DNA of 64,000 nt, taken from positions 930,001 through 994,000 of the forward strand of contig CAWJTN010000001.1 of assembly GCA_963845895.1 (NCBI GenBank), written 5' to 3'. Under the pieces are notes generated by a model. It searched no databases. It was not told the origin of the DNA and saw only the letters and a list, made by a program, of their open reading frames with translations. Made by a program: the position numbers and the translations under genes. Each line of letters starts with the position of its first letter. Position 1 is the first letter of the stretch. This document shows, in pieces, positions 47,511 through 56,238 of the stretch. This stretch comes from CAWJTN01 sp963845895 (lineage in GTDB: Bacteria; Patescibacteriota; Microgenomatia; UBA1406; GWC2-37-13).

Positions 47511-49235
47511 ATGACCGAGATTCCTTTTAATCTTCTTTTGGATCTATCAATATTTTTAATTTTTCCTCTAATAGGCGGATATCTAGCGGTAAAATACAAG
47601 ATTTCTCCTTTAATTGGTTACATAGTTGGCGGGATCTTCTTGCATGTGATCTTTGGCAGTCGTCTGCCTAAGGAGTTTATAAATAACTTCTCAATGCTAG
47701 GTTTGGTCCTACTTGTTTTTACAGTTGGATTACAAACAAATTTTGCCAGCATCCGCCGATTTGGAAAATTTGTCATTATTGGAGGGTTATTGCAGATTCT
47801 GGCAAGCAGTATTTTAATTTTTTTTCTATCAATTTTTTTTCATTTTACTTTCCTAGAGTCATTGCTTATAGGTTTTGCTTTTTCCTTATCTTCTACGGCT
47901 GTTGTTTCCAAAATTATTCAAGAAAGGGGAGAGGAAGACTCCCTAATGGGTGGTTTAGCAATTGGAGTTTTGATCTTTCAGGACTTGGCATTTATCCCGC
48001 TACTGATTGTTTTTTCTTCCTTTGGAAAAGATATGTCGACAGTTAACTTGTTGCAAAATGTAGTTAAAAATAGTGTAAAGGCTGTTTTAGTTCTTGGGGT
48101 TGTTTACTATACTGGCCATAGGTTAATACCATTGCTTTTTAACAAATTGGCAAAGGTTTCAAGAGAAATCTTAAATCTTTTTATAATCGTCTTTATTTTT
48201 ATCTCTTTAGCTGTTTTTTCATTTTTAGGCTTATCCAGCCTTCTAGCTGCTTTTATTGCCGGAGTTCTTCTTGGACAGACGCTTGAGCATTATCATATTT
48301 TTTCTCAAATCAGGCCCTTGCGTGATCTTCTAGCCGTAGTATTCTTTGTTTTTCTAGGACTTACCATAGACCCTGGTTTCATTATTAACCATATAATTCC
48401 GATACTATCTTTTACTTTGTTAGTCATTCTGATTAAAATTGCGGTAGTTCTTGCAATCTATCTATTTTTTAAATTTCATTCCCGCACATCTTTTTCACTG
48501 GCTATTTTTCTTTTCCAGATAGGTGAAGATGCATTTATACTGATTTATCAAGGTTTGAACAATGGAGTAATAAGGGGAGATACCTATTATTTTGTTTTGA
48601 GCGTTGTTCTTATTACACTTTTTTTAACTCCTATTCTAATTAAAGAAAAGGATGTTATTTACTCTAAGATTCGTAAAACCATTAAAAAATATCTACCATT
48701 TTTAGAAAAGTTCATAAATTATAAATTTGACCGAGATTATCCTGATATTGATGTTTTGACATTAAAAAACCATATAATTATCTGCGGTTATGGACGCGTC
48801 GGTCGTTATATAGGCAGAGCCTTGACATTGACAAATATTCCATTCATTGCTATCGATTATAACTTTCATACGGTTGAGCGTGCAAAGAAAGAAGGAATTA
48901 ACATCATTTATGGGGATCCGACCGAGATCGACGTTCTTGATTATGCAGAGTGTGAACACGCAAGCGTTTTAATATCGGCAGTAGCAGAAAGTTTTTCGCA
49001 AGAGATGATCATCTTTAATGCTAAAAAACTTAACCCTAAAATTGTGATTTTGACAAGAGTTCATAGGGAAGATCAACAAAAAAGAATGAAAGATCTTGGA
49101 GTTGAGGTCGTGATTCATCCAGAATTTGAAGCTTCTTTATCCATAATAAGAAGAATACTTTTGTGGAGAGGGTTTGATAGAGAAGAAATTGCTAGAAGGA
49201 TTAAGAGATTAAAAATAGAGCATGGGATGGCATGA
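47511..49235 (+). CDS. CPA2-type cation/proton antiporter with TrkA-N domain
   Basis: The 574-residue protein combines about 12 membrane helices of the Na/H-exchanger (KefB/CPA2) fold with a C-terminal cytoplasmic RCK/TrkA-N domain. Notable in the membrane part are FSLSSTAVVSKIIQERGEED and VLIFQDLAFIPLL (with the transport Asp). The soluble part has HIIICGYGRVGRYIGRAL (GxGxxG, about residues 420-437), which binds NAD or nucleotide and gates the channel. It probably exchanges K+ or Na+ for H+. It lies 24 nt after the DksA-like gene and overlaps the next start by 4 nt. Confidence 0.9.
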   Translation: MTEIPFNLLLDLSIFLIFPLIGGYLAVKYKISPLIGYIVGGIFLHVIFGSRLPKEFINNFSMLGLVLLVFTVGLQTNFASIRRFGKFVIIGGLLQILASSILIFFLSIFFHFTFLESLLIGFAFSLSSTAVVSKIIQERGEEDSLMGGLAIGVLIFQDLAFIPLLIVFSSFGKDMSTVNLLQNVVKNSVKAVLVLGVVYYTGHRLIPLLFNKLAKVSREILNLFIIVFIFISLAVFSFLGLSSLLAAFIAGVLLGQTLEHYHIFSQIRPLRDLLAVVFFVFLGLTIDPGFIINHIIPILSFTLLVILIKIAVVLAIYLFFKFHSRTSFSLAIFLFQIGEDAFILIYQGLNNGVIRGDTYYFVLSVVLITLFLTPILIKEKDVIYSKIRKTIKKYLPFLEKFINYKFDRDYPDIDVLTLKNHIIICGYGRVGRYIGRALTLTNIPFIAIDYNFHTVERAKKEGINIIYGDPTEIDVLDYAECEHASVLISAVAESFSQEMIIFNAKKLNPKIVILTRVHREDQQKRMKDLGVEVVIHPEFEASLSIIRRILLWRGFDREEIARRIKRLKIEHGMA

Positions 49236-50137
49236 GTAAAAAGTTCAAAGTTCAAAGTTCAAAGTTCAAATTAACCCTTCTTTTTTTATTGATTATTCTA
49301 ATTTATATTGTTGGGAAGAATTTTTATCGATCGGCTTTTTTTCAGAATAAAGACAGAATAAATATTGTTTTTAGTGATGAGCATCCTACTTATTATTCAA
49401 TGGGTCTTAGTGATAATGTTAACTATGATGTTCCTTTCTTTCCAGATTTGGTGGTTACAATTCCAGGAGGCTATGGAGAATACAGGCTTGGAGCTCTTGG
49501 AAAGCTTGTTGATCTTGAAAAAAACCCGGATCTAATTAAAAAAACATACTCTTTGATGACCTCAAGTATTATTGACTACTATTTTTATCGGAGTGCTTCT
49601 TCAGATAAAATTAAAATCTATTTTGGAGAAAAAAAAGAGAATTTCTTTCTTCCTGGTTCTTATCTAATCTTTTTTGGGAAAAGTAATGCACATTTCCTCG
49701 ACCGACTATATGTCTTCATGCTATTTTTCGGGAAAACGAAAGGTCAATTTAAAATTATTTCAAACATTCCATATGATAAACAGGCTGATGGGATAGTCTT
49801 TTCAACACAAACTTTTTTTGACACATATCAAGGCTATTTTTACAGAACAACCTATAGAAATGAGAAGCGTAATGTTCAAATTTTATACTCAAAAAGCTAT
49901 TCCACAGCATCAAAAATATCACAAATTTTGCAGGGTGAAGGCATTAGAGTAGTTGATCTGTCAGAAGTAAATACCCAAGATAGAAATTGTTATGTTAAAG
50001 AAGACAATAAAGATTTCTCCCAGACGGCCAAAGTTATCGCAAATTTTTTTGATTGTAAATTGGTTAGATCAAAAACTGAAGCTTACGATATAATATTACA
50101 GTTAGGGAAAAGAGAAGGGGAGTGGGAGATAAAATAA
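49232..50137 (+). CDS. membrane-anchored LytR_C-like protein, N-terminus made of repeats
   Basis: The 301-residue protein has a short cytoplasmic head, one membrane helix (LTLLFLLIILIYIVG, about 14-28) and an outer part. Residues about 205-295 resemble the LytR_C domain (NVQILYSKSYSTASKISQILQGEGIRVVDLSEV ... AYDIILQLG), known from cell-wall assembly proteins. The catalytic LytR-CpsA-Psr domain is not recognisable before it. The first dozen residues (KKFKVQSSKFKL) come from a tandem AAAGTTC repeat at 49240-49268. It starts inside the antiporter stop (ATGA), so the two are coupled. Confidence 0.65.
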   Translation: MSKKFKVQSSKFKLTLLFLLIILIYIVGKNFYRSAFFQNKDRINIVFSDEHPTYYSMGLSDNVNYDVPFFPDLVVTIPGGYGEYRLGALGKLVDLEKNPDLIKKTYSLMTSSIIDYYFYRSASSDKIKIYFGEKKENFFLPGSYLIFFGKSNAHFLDRLYVFMLFFGKTKGQFKIISNIPYDKQADGIVFSTQTFFDTYQGYFYRTTYRNEKRNVQILYSKSYSTASKISQILQGEGIRVVDLSEVNTQDRNCYVKEDNKDFSQTAKVIANFFDCKLVRSKTEAYDIILQLGKREGEWEIK

Positions 50138-50209
50138 TGTTAAATGTCAAAACCAAAACTAAAATCTAAAAGCTTAAAAGATTTAAGATATGGATATTAC
50201 ATTTAACAT
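50137..50209. repeat. A/T-rich inverted repeat
   Basis: ATGTTAAATGT (50137-50147) is complementary to ACATTTAACAT (50199-50209). It starts at the last base of the LytR_C-like gene and may be a weak terminator; it belongs to the same repeat family found inside the methyltransferase gene at 31.5 kb. Confidence 0.55.
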
Positions 50210-50229
50210 TTAAGTTTTAACATATTAGT

Positions 50230-50397
50230 ATGCTTGTTTTTGTATTTATAATCATCTTAATAATTTCTTTTATACTTGCTCTTCGTTCGATGCGAGACTT
50301 CGAGTTGCCGGAAGATGTTAAAAAATTATTGAAGATTAAACCGATCAAAGGAACGATTGTTTTTTTGAAAGATAAAGTGCTTCATTATCGAGCTTAG
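50230..50397 (+). CDS. small membrane protein ended by a palindromic element (55 residues)
   Basis: A 55-codon frame starting ATG at 50230 encodes one membrane helix (MLVFVFIIILIISFILALRS) followed by a charged tail (MRDFELPEDVKKLLKIK). The hydrophobic-then-charged plan and the intact frame make it a likely real gene that short-gene filters would miss. Its final residues (LHYRA) and its TAG are supplied by the palindrome TTATCGAGCTTAGCTCGATAA-type element at 50385-50405, so the original C-terminus may have been cut short. Function unknown. Confidence 0.6.
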   Translation: MLVFVFIIILIISFILALRSMRDFELPEDVKKLLKIKPIKGTIVFLKDKVLHYRA

Positions 50398-50425
50398 CTC
50401 GATAAAACCAAGCTGAGCTTGGTTA
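50385..50425. repeat. double palindrome supplying two convergent stop codons
   Basis: TTATCGAGCT-T-AGCTCGATAA (50385-50405) is followed at once by AACCAAGCTGAGCTTGGTTA (50406-50425). The first contains the TAG of the small gene on the plus strand (50395-50397). The last bases of the second, read on the minus strand, are the TAA of the TPR gene (50423-50425). Confidence 0.85.
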
Positions 50426-51214
50426 CTCTTCACTCTCTTCTTCCTCTTTCTCTGGTTGATAGGGGAGATAGTCTTTGTTATCTTCAGAGGTCAAAGACTC
50501 GGCTAATTTTTCTAGATCTACTTCGGCGGTTTCTTCACCTTCTTCTTCGTTTTCTTTCTCGGAATAAACATCCGCCATTTTATCTTGAATATTATGTGGG
50601 AAAGATAGATATTGCTGAACTTTTTTTCCCTTTTTTTCTTCCCGAATAAATACAGTAATCCTATTTAAACTTGCTTCTTTTATAAAAACAGAATATATAC
50701 TTTTGGCTTTTAAAAAAAGTAATAGCCTTCTCGAGAGATCATCAGGAAGACTCCCAACGTATTCTTTGTCTTTGGTTCTAACCTCAACTTTTCTTTTCTT
50801 AATAATTAAATAAATTTCTTGACCAACAGAAAGTTGAGCTAGAATATTTTTCTGACCAAGATTCACAAGAACCACACTTTTAGTTTTTCCTGGAACTTCT
50901 AAGAAAAGACTGGGGTCTAAGTAGATTGGTGATTTTTTGGTTCTTTTGGTTGACTTTATTTCCAAAACCTTTATTCTTTCTAGATTTTCCTTGGCTACGT
51001 TATTGTTTGTTTGAATTTTTAGCACTTTTCGATAATATTTTTTAGCTTCATCAAACTTTTGCATCTGCAGATAAGCAAATCCTACTCTAAGAATGGCAGC
51101 AAGATTTTTTTTATCAATCCCAATTATTTTTTTATTGATTTCTATTGCGACTTTCCAATCAAAATTAATCGCTGCATCTACTGCTTCGCTTTCTAAAAGT
51201 TGTAGGTCTTCCAT
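50423..51214 (-). CDS. TPR-repeat protein with acidic C-terminus
   Basis: From the ATG at 51214 the product is 263 residues. The first about 85 form two to three tetratricopeptide-like helical hairpins (NLAAILRVGFAYLQMQKFDEAKKYYRKVLKI) used for protein contacts. The middle part (95-200) is beta-rich and contains VVLVNLGQKN and KVEVRTKDKEYVGSLPDDLSRRLLLFLK, similar to a small HIRAN-like or MAC-type domain of uncertain identity. The last 50 residues are strongly acidic. There is no signal peptide. Its stop codon lies in the palindromic element. It is divergent from yebC. A scaffold role is likely. Confidence 0.7.
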   Translation of the reverse strand: MEDLQLLESEAVDAAINFDWKVAIEINKKIIGIDKKNLAAILRVGFAYLQMQKFDEAKKYYRKVLKIQTNNNVAKENLERIKVLEIKSTKRTKKSPIYLDPSLFLEVPGKTKSVVLVNLGQKNILAQLSVGQEIYLIIKKRKVEVRTKDKEYVGSLPDDLSRRLLLFLKAKSIYSVFIKEASLNRITVFIREEKKGKKVQQYLSFPHNIQDKMADVYSEKENEEEGEETAEVDLEKLAESLTSEDNKDYLPYQPEKEEEESEE

Positions 51215-51270
51215 AGTTATTGTAAAAGTATATGTTAAATACAAGAGTTGTCAAGTATAATAGAGGAGTT

Positions 51271-51999
51271 ATGTCCGGACATAATAAATGGTCAAAGATC
51301 AAACATGCAAAAGAGGCAAAGGACAAAGCAAAAGGAAATATATTCTCCAAAATGTCTAGACTTATCACGCTGGCAGTTGTAGATGGGGGAGGTATTACAG
51401 ACCCAGATAATAACATTAGATTGAGAATGGTTGTTGATAAAGCAAAAGTTTACAACATGCCAAAGGAGAACATTGAGCGAGCAATTCTGAAAGGTACGGG
51501 ACCCGGTAGAAATCAGATAAAGGAAGAAATATTCGAAGTTTTTGGGCCCGGTAAAGCCGCTTTCATTGTTTTGGCAACTACGGATAATCCCAACAGAACT
51601 TTATCAGAGATTAGAAATATTATTGAAAAACATGAAGGTAAATTAGGCCACAAAGGATCGGTTCTTTATTTATTTAATAAGTGTGGATTAGTTAAATTCC
51701 ATAAAAAAGAGATAAGCGAGGAACAGGTATTTGCTTTTGCGGATAAGATTGGGGCTTTTGATATTGATCAGGATGATGAATATTTTTCGGTATATTTTCC
51801 CTTTGAAAAATTAGGTAAAATAAATGATTATTTAGGAAATTCTAAAATAGGTATTGCAGAGGTTGATTTTAAGCCTCAAACATCAGTTCCTATAAGCAAT
51901 GAGCAAATAGTAAAAAAGAACTTAGCATTAGTTGAAGCCTTGGAGAGTTTGGATGATGTTCAAAAAGTATTTTCCGATTTTGAGATATGCATAAACTAA
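51271..51999 (+). CDS. yebC: YebC/PmpR-family protein
   Basis: YebC proteins are conserved helpers of translation at difficult proline motifs, and in some species act as DNA-binding regulators. The 242-residue protein begins MSGHNKWSKIKHAKEAKDK (family start) and has NIRLRMVVDKAKVYNMPKENIERAILKGTG and GKLGHKGSVLYLFNK, all typical. The ATG at 51271 is preceded by GAGGAG; a TATAAT lies at 51256-51261. Its end overlaps the next membrane protein gene by 13 nt. Confidence 0.94.
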   Translation: MSGHNKWSKIKHAKEAKDKAKGNIFSKMSRLITLAVVDGGGITDPDNNIRLRMVVDKAKVYNMPKENIERAILKGTGPGRNQIKEEIFEVFGPGKAAFIVLATTDNPNRTLSEIRNIIEKHEGKLGHKGSVLYLFNKCGLVKFHKKEISEEQVFAFADKIGAFDIDQDDEYFSVYFPFEKLGKINDYLGNSKIGIAEVDFKPQTSVPISNEQIVKKNLALVEALESLDDVQKVFSDFEICIN

Positions 52000-52814
52000 A
52001 AGAATATCTCCGTCATTTGGTGGCTTTTTTTCAAAAAAAAGCTTTAAAGATAGAAAAAAGGCTTAGGTTTGTTTTCAGTGCGGTTTTTCTTACCATAATG
52101 ATGCTTATTTCTACTTTTTTCCCCTTTGATTACTCAATATTCTTTATTGCTTTGTTTATTATTTTAGCTTTCATCTTAACCTATTTTTCGCTACTTGAGG
52201 GAGTAGAGAAGATAGAGTTGTTCACGTTATTTTTTATGCCAATTATCCTGACCGTTTCTTTTTATCTAGTCTACTTTCTATTTCCCATTAGATGGATAAC
52301 CAGATTGCCCTTTGTGCTGATTTATGGTATTTCAATTTACGCAGTTCTTCTATGTTCCAATATTTTTAATGTTGGGGTAGAGAAGAGTCTTCAGCTTTAT
52401 AGAGCGGCTTTTTCTATCAACTATTTTTACCAAATGGTGGTTATTTTCTTTCTTTTAAATACGCTTTTTTCTTTTAAACTTAACTTTTTCCTAAATGCCT
52501 TAGCTATTGCCATCATTGCTTTTCTTTTTGGGATTCAGCTTGTCTGGACGGTAAAATTAAACTTATATTTAGACCGAAATATTAAATTTTTAGGGTTATT
52601 TATTGCCATTGTTTTGAGCGAAATAGCAATAATTGGATCATTTGTGCCCTTGAAAGCATCTGTCTTCGCCCTGCTTCTTACCTCTTCTTACTATAGTCTA
52701 GCGGGATTAGTCTATAACTTCGTGGATCAAAGATTATTTAAAGAGACAGTAAGAGAATTTGTAGTAGTTTGGTTAATTGTTTTAGCAATAACATTATTGT
52801 CAATAAGTTGGTGA
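51987..52814 (+). CDS. integral membrane protein, function unknown
   Basis: The 275-residue protein has an amphipathic, basic N-terminus (KLKEYLRHLVAFFQKKALKIEKRLR) and then about eight hydrophobic helices without conserved polar motifs. It may interact with the membrane and a cytoplasmic partner through the basic head. It begins within the end of yebC (13-nt overlap), so it is translationally coupled. Such yebC-linked membrane proteins occur in Microgenomates-like genomes, but I know of no function. It ends just before the large gene-free region. Confidence 0.65.
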   Translation: MHKLKEYLRHLVAFFQKKALKIEKRLRFVFSAVFLTIMMLISTFFPFDYSIFFIALFIILAFILTYFSLLEGVEKIELFTLFFMPIILTVSFYLVYFLFPIRWITRLPFVLIYGISIYAVLLCSNIFNVGVEKSLQLYRAAFSINYFYQMVVIFFLLNTLFSFKLNFFLNALAIAIIAFLFGIQLVWTVKLNLYLDRNIKFLGLFIAIVLSEIAIIGSFVPLKASVFALLLTSSYYSLAGLVYNFVDQRLFKETVREFVVVWLIVLAITLLSISW

Positions 52815-52824
52815 AAGGGGAGAG

Positions 52825-52945
52825 ATCCACCTGATCTTACTTCGCAACTTAAATCTTCGCTATTCGCTCGGCGTTGCGAAGTGCGATCTTTGGTGGACAT
52901 AAGAACTTGTAAAACTTTTCAAGAAGAAAAAGTTGACAAGTTCTA
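52825..52945. repeat. two hairpins after the membrane protein gene
   Basis: Hairpin A: GATCCACC...TTCGCAAC with GTTGCGAA...GGTGGAC (52825-52899), an interrupted long stem. Hairpin B: GAACTTGT..AACTTTT with AAAAAGTT.ACAAGTTC (52903-52945). Hairpin B is well placed as a terminator for the yebC transcript, although its T-run is missing. Confidence 0.5.
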
Positions 52946-53096
52946 ATGGGGAAGAGGGTAGAGCTAAAGGCGGTAAGTAAGATAGATTAACGGACGTGAG
53001 TTAATATCCTATAATAATTTAAACTCATTTATAACTATAGGACATAGTTTAGATTCAAAACTTAGACTTGCTAATTAAAAAAAGAAGCGCTATCCA

Positions 53097-53440
53097 AGGC
53101 TAATTTTAAAAGATTAGACTGTTACTATACTCTAAACAAGCCTTAACCCTTGTGGATAACTAATTAAATTTTGAAGCTTGAAATGATATATTTAGATTAC
53201 TGTATTGCTCTAAATTCTTCTTATTCTTATTGTCGTTGCATAATCATTTTAGCCTCAAAATAATAAGTTTAGGATGTCATAATGCTCTAAAATTAATTCC
53301 CGAACTATGCAATATATAAGAGATTTAGCCACGAAAATATAAGTTCAGAAAGTCAATGCGCTCTAAAACTAATCACTCTATCAAAGTATATATATAGCCA
53401 ATTCCAAATACTTAGCCTCGAAAGTGATATATTAGAGCAA
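53097..53440. repeat. degenerate 77-bp tandem repeats
   Basis: The word CTCTAAA recurs at 53130, 53208, 53285 and 53361 (steps of 78, 77 and 76 nt). A second anchor, GCYTCRAAA-TAATA-like, recurs at 53176, 53252, 53328 and 53415. Within a unit TTTAGA..TCTAAA forms a dyad. At 53432 the word appears inverted (TTAGAGC). There is no protein frame of any length, so this is a non-coding repeat array of about 4.5 units. Confidence 0.65.
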
Positions 53441-53775
53441 TAGAAGAGGCCAAAATAACATAGTCAAATTATAAAAAATAAAGTTCCTTTCTTGGTCTCA
53501 ATTTAAAAAATAAATACTAAATTAGCAAAATGTATTGAATAGCGTTGGTTACAACATTGAGAGAGGTTAGAAGAGACTATTCTCTCGTAGAAAGGTGTGG
53601 AAAATCGGAAAGTTCACATAGTAGAAAAAACGACATACACTAATGCTAGAGAAGGAACCTATATAACGTCGTAAATTGTATCTTTTACGACGTTAACCGT
53701 GGCTGGTTGCGGGGAAGTGGTCCAAAATTTAAAAATTAATTAACTATTAATTATCGATTAATTATTTTATTTTCA
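53151..53775. other. candidate replication-origin-like features in the gene-free region
   Basis: TGTGGATAA at 53151-53159 is a perfect DnaA-box consensus (TTATCCACA on the minus strand). TGTGGAAAA at 53596-53604 is a common variant. A 12-bp perfect dyad (TAACGTCGTAAA with TTTACGACGTTA) lies at 53664-53695, and a very A/T-rich stretch at 53721-53775. No dnaA or dnaN gene is nearby, and gene orientation does not switch cleanly here, so this is a suggestion only. I see nothing else in 53776-54048. Confidence 0.25.
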
Positions 53776-54048
53776 CTATTATCCTCTATTTTTATTCAGC
53801 CTTATTCTTTCCCAATTTCTACAGGCTTTTAAAATACTATAAGATTAAGTTTGGAGAGAGGTTTTAGCAGTTTTTACTGTCCTTTTGCTCTTTTTACTCC
53901 CCTACTCCAATGATTAGTTAAGTAGGTGATTGAAAAGCTCGATACAGTTTTTCTCACTTAATAGGAACACCCCCTCCAAAAGTCATCGGGCTCCTTAAAA
54001 GTTCGAAAAAGGTATCTTCGCTTTCATGAAGAAATTAGAGTATTGGAT

Positions 54049-55254
54049 TTATTTACTGGAATATTTTCTTAGAGCAGTTTTGAGGATATCAATGGATTTT
54101 TTAAGGTCGTTCACGTTCAATACATAGGCAATCCTAACTTCATTTTTGCCAAGACCAAGGGTTGCATAAAAACCTGCTGCAGGAGCCATCATCACGGTTT
54201 CGTTATTTAAATTGAAATCAGTTAAAAGATACTTGCAAAAATCTTCGGCGTTTTTGACAGGTAACCCTACAATACAGTAGAAAGCACCTTCTGGTTTGGA
54301 AACTGTTACACCTTTTATACTTTTTAGACCTTTGTAAAGAACGTCTCTTCGATTTTCATATTCCTTGTGGACTTTTTGAAAATATGAATCTGGGATTTCG
54401 GTTAATTTTGCAGCCATGGTTTGATCTATCAATCCTGACGACAATCTTCCTTGGGCAATTCGAAGTGCACCTGCCAATATTTCTTCGTTTAAAGTTACCA
54501 ATGTTCCAAGCCTGGCTCCACAAAGGCTGTAACGTTTTGATAAACTATCTAAAAGTATGGCTTGTTCAGGAATATCTTTGAAATATGATAAAAGCGAGAC
54601 CTGTTTTCTGCCGTCATAGGTAAACTCGCGGTAAACTTCATCCGAAATTAAAAAGAGATTATGTTTTTCAGCTAGTCTAACCAACATTTCGACCTCATCT
54701 TTCGTATAAACAGTGCCTGTTGGATTGTTTGGATTGCAATAAAGAATCGCCCGAGTTTTTTTTGAAATCTTTTTTTCGATTTCTATGGCTTTAGGTAAAT
54801 GAAAGCCGTTTTTCGCTGAAGTTGTTACCGGAACAATTTTTACACCATTGACCGCCGCATAGGAATTGTAGTTAGTGTAGAAAGGTTCAAAGCTGATAAC
54901 CTCATCACCGGCTTCACAGGTGGCAAATAAGGCCATTGAGATGGCTTCAGAACCGCCGGTTGTCACTTGTATATGTGAAGTGTTTATAAAGTTAAAGCCG
55001 AGCTGATTGTAGTAACTTTTCATTGACTCTAAAAAAACAGGCTCGCCTTGGGATTGAGAGTAAGATATAGGATTTTGTTTCCAGTTGGTTAACACCTTAA
55101 GCATAACTTCGGGAGTTTTTATATCAGGGTCTCCGATATTTAAATGGTAGACTTTAATGCCTCTTTTTTTTGCCTCAACGGCATAAGGGACGAGTTTTCT
55201 TATCGGGCTAGCAGGTACTGTAGCTAAACGTTTTGATGGCTGTGGTTTTGTCAT
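54049..55254 (-). CDS. class I/II pyridoxal-phosphate aminotransferase
   Basis: The 401-residue enzyme belongs to the AspC/AAT family. It has PIRKLVPYAVEAKKRG and HLNIGDPDIKTPE at the start, the cofactor-ring residues (TGGSEAISMAL, CNPNNPTGTVY with Asn and Thr), ISDEVYREFTYDG, the PLP-binding Lys in LDSLSKRYSLCGARLG (near residue 234) and the substrate-binding Arg in NEVRIAYVLN. It would transfer amino groups between aspartate or aromatic/alanine-type substrates and 2-oxoglutarate. Few amino-acid pathways exist in such genomes, so the precise role is unclear. A GCCCCGC/GCGGGGC hairpin (55279-55295) lies in its leader. Confidence 0.92.
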   Translation of the reverse strand: MTKPQPSKRLATVPASPIRKLVPYAVEAKKRGIKVYHLNIGDPDIKTPEVMLKVLTNWKQNPISYSQSQGEPVFLESMKSYYNQLGFNFINTSHIQVTTGGSEAISMALFATCEAGDEVISFEPFYTNYNSYAAVNGVKIVPVTTSAKNGFHLPKAIEIEKKISKKTRAILYCNPNNPTGTVYTKDEVEMLVRLAEKHNLFLISDEVYREFTYDGRKQVSLLSYFKDIPEQAILLDSLSKRYSLCGARLGTLVTLNEEILAGALRIAQGRLSSGLIDQTMAAKLTEIPDSYFQKVHKEYENRRDVLYKGLKSIKGVTVSKPEGAFYCIVGLPVKNAEDFCKYLLTDFNLNNETVMMAPAAGFYATLGLGKNEVRIAYVLNVNDLKKSIDILKTALRKYSSK

Positions 55255-55278
55255 AATAATTCTCGTTTGCGTCTTTTC

Positions 55279-55295
55279 GCCCCGCTAAGCGGGGC
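55279..55295 (-). promoter_or_regulatory. GC-rich hairpin in the aminotransferase leader
   Basis: GCCCCGC-TAA-GCGGGGC, 7-bp stem with 3-nt loop, 25 nt before the start at 55254. No T-run follows on the minus strand, so it is not a standard terminator; it could affect translation. The core matches that of the attenuator hairpin at 32009-32024. Confidence 0.35.
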
Positions 55296-55329
55296 TCAAA
55301 TCCGCATTCTTCGAATTCAACAACTTAAA

Positions 55330-56121
55330 TTAATAGTCGAAATACTTCAATATTTCATTCAAAAGTTTCGGATGACAAGAAATGGTTTGGTATATTTTAT
55401 CAGGAGCATTAAGTTCGAAAACAACCGGTTTGCCTGAATAATCGGTTACTGTTGCTCCAGCTTCTTCCAGAAGTAGTTTTACAGCGGCCATGTCCCACAA
55501 ATTTGCTCTACTTTGAAATTTAAGTTGTAATCTATTTTCTGCCAATAATGCACTGTCTATAACGTAACACCCTAAAATTCTGACCCCACGTAATAGCGGA
55601 CATACTCTTGTGATTATTTTTATATCTTTGATTCTCTCTTCTTTATAAGAACTAAGGTAGACCGATGCTAAAGATTCTTTTAGGTTACGGTAGATTACCG
55701 ATAATTTATGTTTTCCCTTAAATGCACCTTTACCTTTATTAGCAAAGTAAATTATGTTATGAACAGGTTGATAAACTAATCCTGCCATTAGTTTTTGTTC
55801 CTTAAAATAAGCTATTGAAACTGCAAATAGGTCAATGCCACTAGCAAAATTAGTAGTACCGTCTATAGGATCGATAACAAAAGTGTGTTTGCCTTTTATA
55901 TCCATTTTTTCCTCACCTATAAAGCCAATCTCGTTTTCCTTAAAGCCCTTCTTGATCATTTCTTTTAAAATGGTGTCTTTAATAACTGATTGGCTTTCTA
56001 TGTCCGCTTTTGTTACTAAATCATGATGAGAAGTTTTATATGAAACAGAAATTCCCTTTTTGAAGTAATGTAATTGAACTTTTCCAGCAGCTAGAGCTGC
56101 TTTTTTAAGAATATCGATCAT
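55330..56121 (-). CDS. inositol monophosphatase-family phosphatase
   Basis: The 263-residue protein has the metal-binding signature set of the family: GFIGEEKM (Glu), VIDPIDGTTNFASG (DPIDGTxN, about residues 80-93) and ANLWDMAAVKLLLEEAGATV (WDxAA). These Mg-dependent enzymes dephosphorylate inositol phosphate, 3'-phosphoadenosine phosphate or fructose 1,6-bisphosphate. The ATG at 56121 precedes the family's first helix. It lies 75 nt upstream of the aminotransferase on the same strand. The substrate cannot be told from sequence alone. Confidence 0.92.
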   Translation of the reverse strand: MIDILKKAALAAGKVQLHYFKKGISVSYKTSHHDLVTKADIESQSVIKDTILKEMIKKGFKENEIGFIGEEKMDIKGKHTFVIDPIDGTTNFASGIDLFAVSIAYFKEQKLMAGLVYQPVHNIIYFANKGKGAFKGKHKLSVIYRNLKESLASVYLSSYKEERIKDIKIITRVCPLLRGVRILGCYVIDSALLAENRLQLKFQSRANLWDMAAVKLLLEEAGATVTDYSGKPVVFELNAPDKIYQTISCHPKLLNEILKYFDY

Positions 56122-56160
56122 TTCTGAATTATACCAAATTGGGAGCATACGAAAATACTA

Positions 56161-56215
56161 AACGGTGCGAATCTACGAATATTAGTAAATTCGTAAATAA
56201 TTCGTAATTTAGTAT
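56161..56215. repeat. short ATTCGTAAAT tandem repeats
   Basis: Words CGAAT, TACGAAT, AATTCGTAAAT recur several times between the divergent phosphatase and ABC genes. It is a diverged relative of the repeats at 1199-1272 and overlaps the promoter region of the ABC operon (TATAAT at 56225-56230). Confidence 0.55.
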
Positions 56216-56238
56216 GACACGATATATAATTTAAAGTC

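Noticed and set aside
53097..53440. CRISPR array
   Set aside because: Repeats are degenerate, about 77 bp apart without a constant repeat/spacer division, and there are no cas genes in the window.
53664..53695. dif (XerC/XerD) site
   Set aside because: The dyad has 12-bp arms with an 8-nt spacer, unlike the 11-6-11 plan, and lacks a dif-like TTATGTTAA arm.
55279..55295. Intrinsic terminator between the phosphatase and the aminotransferase
   Set aside because: The hairpin is good, but on the transcribed (minus) strand it is followed by GAAAAGACG, not by a T-run.
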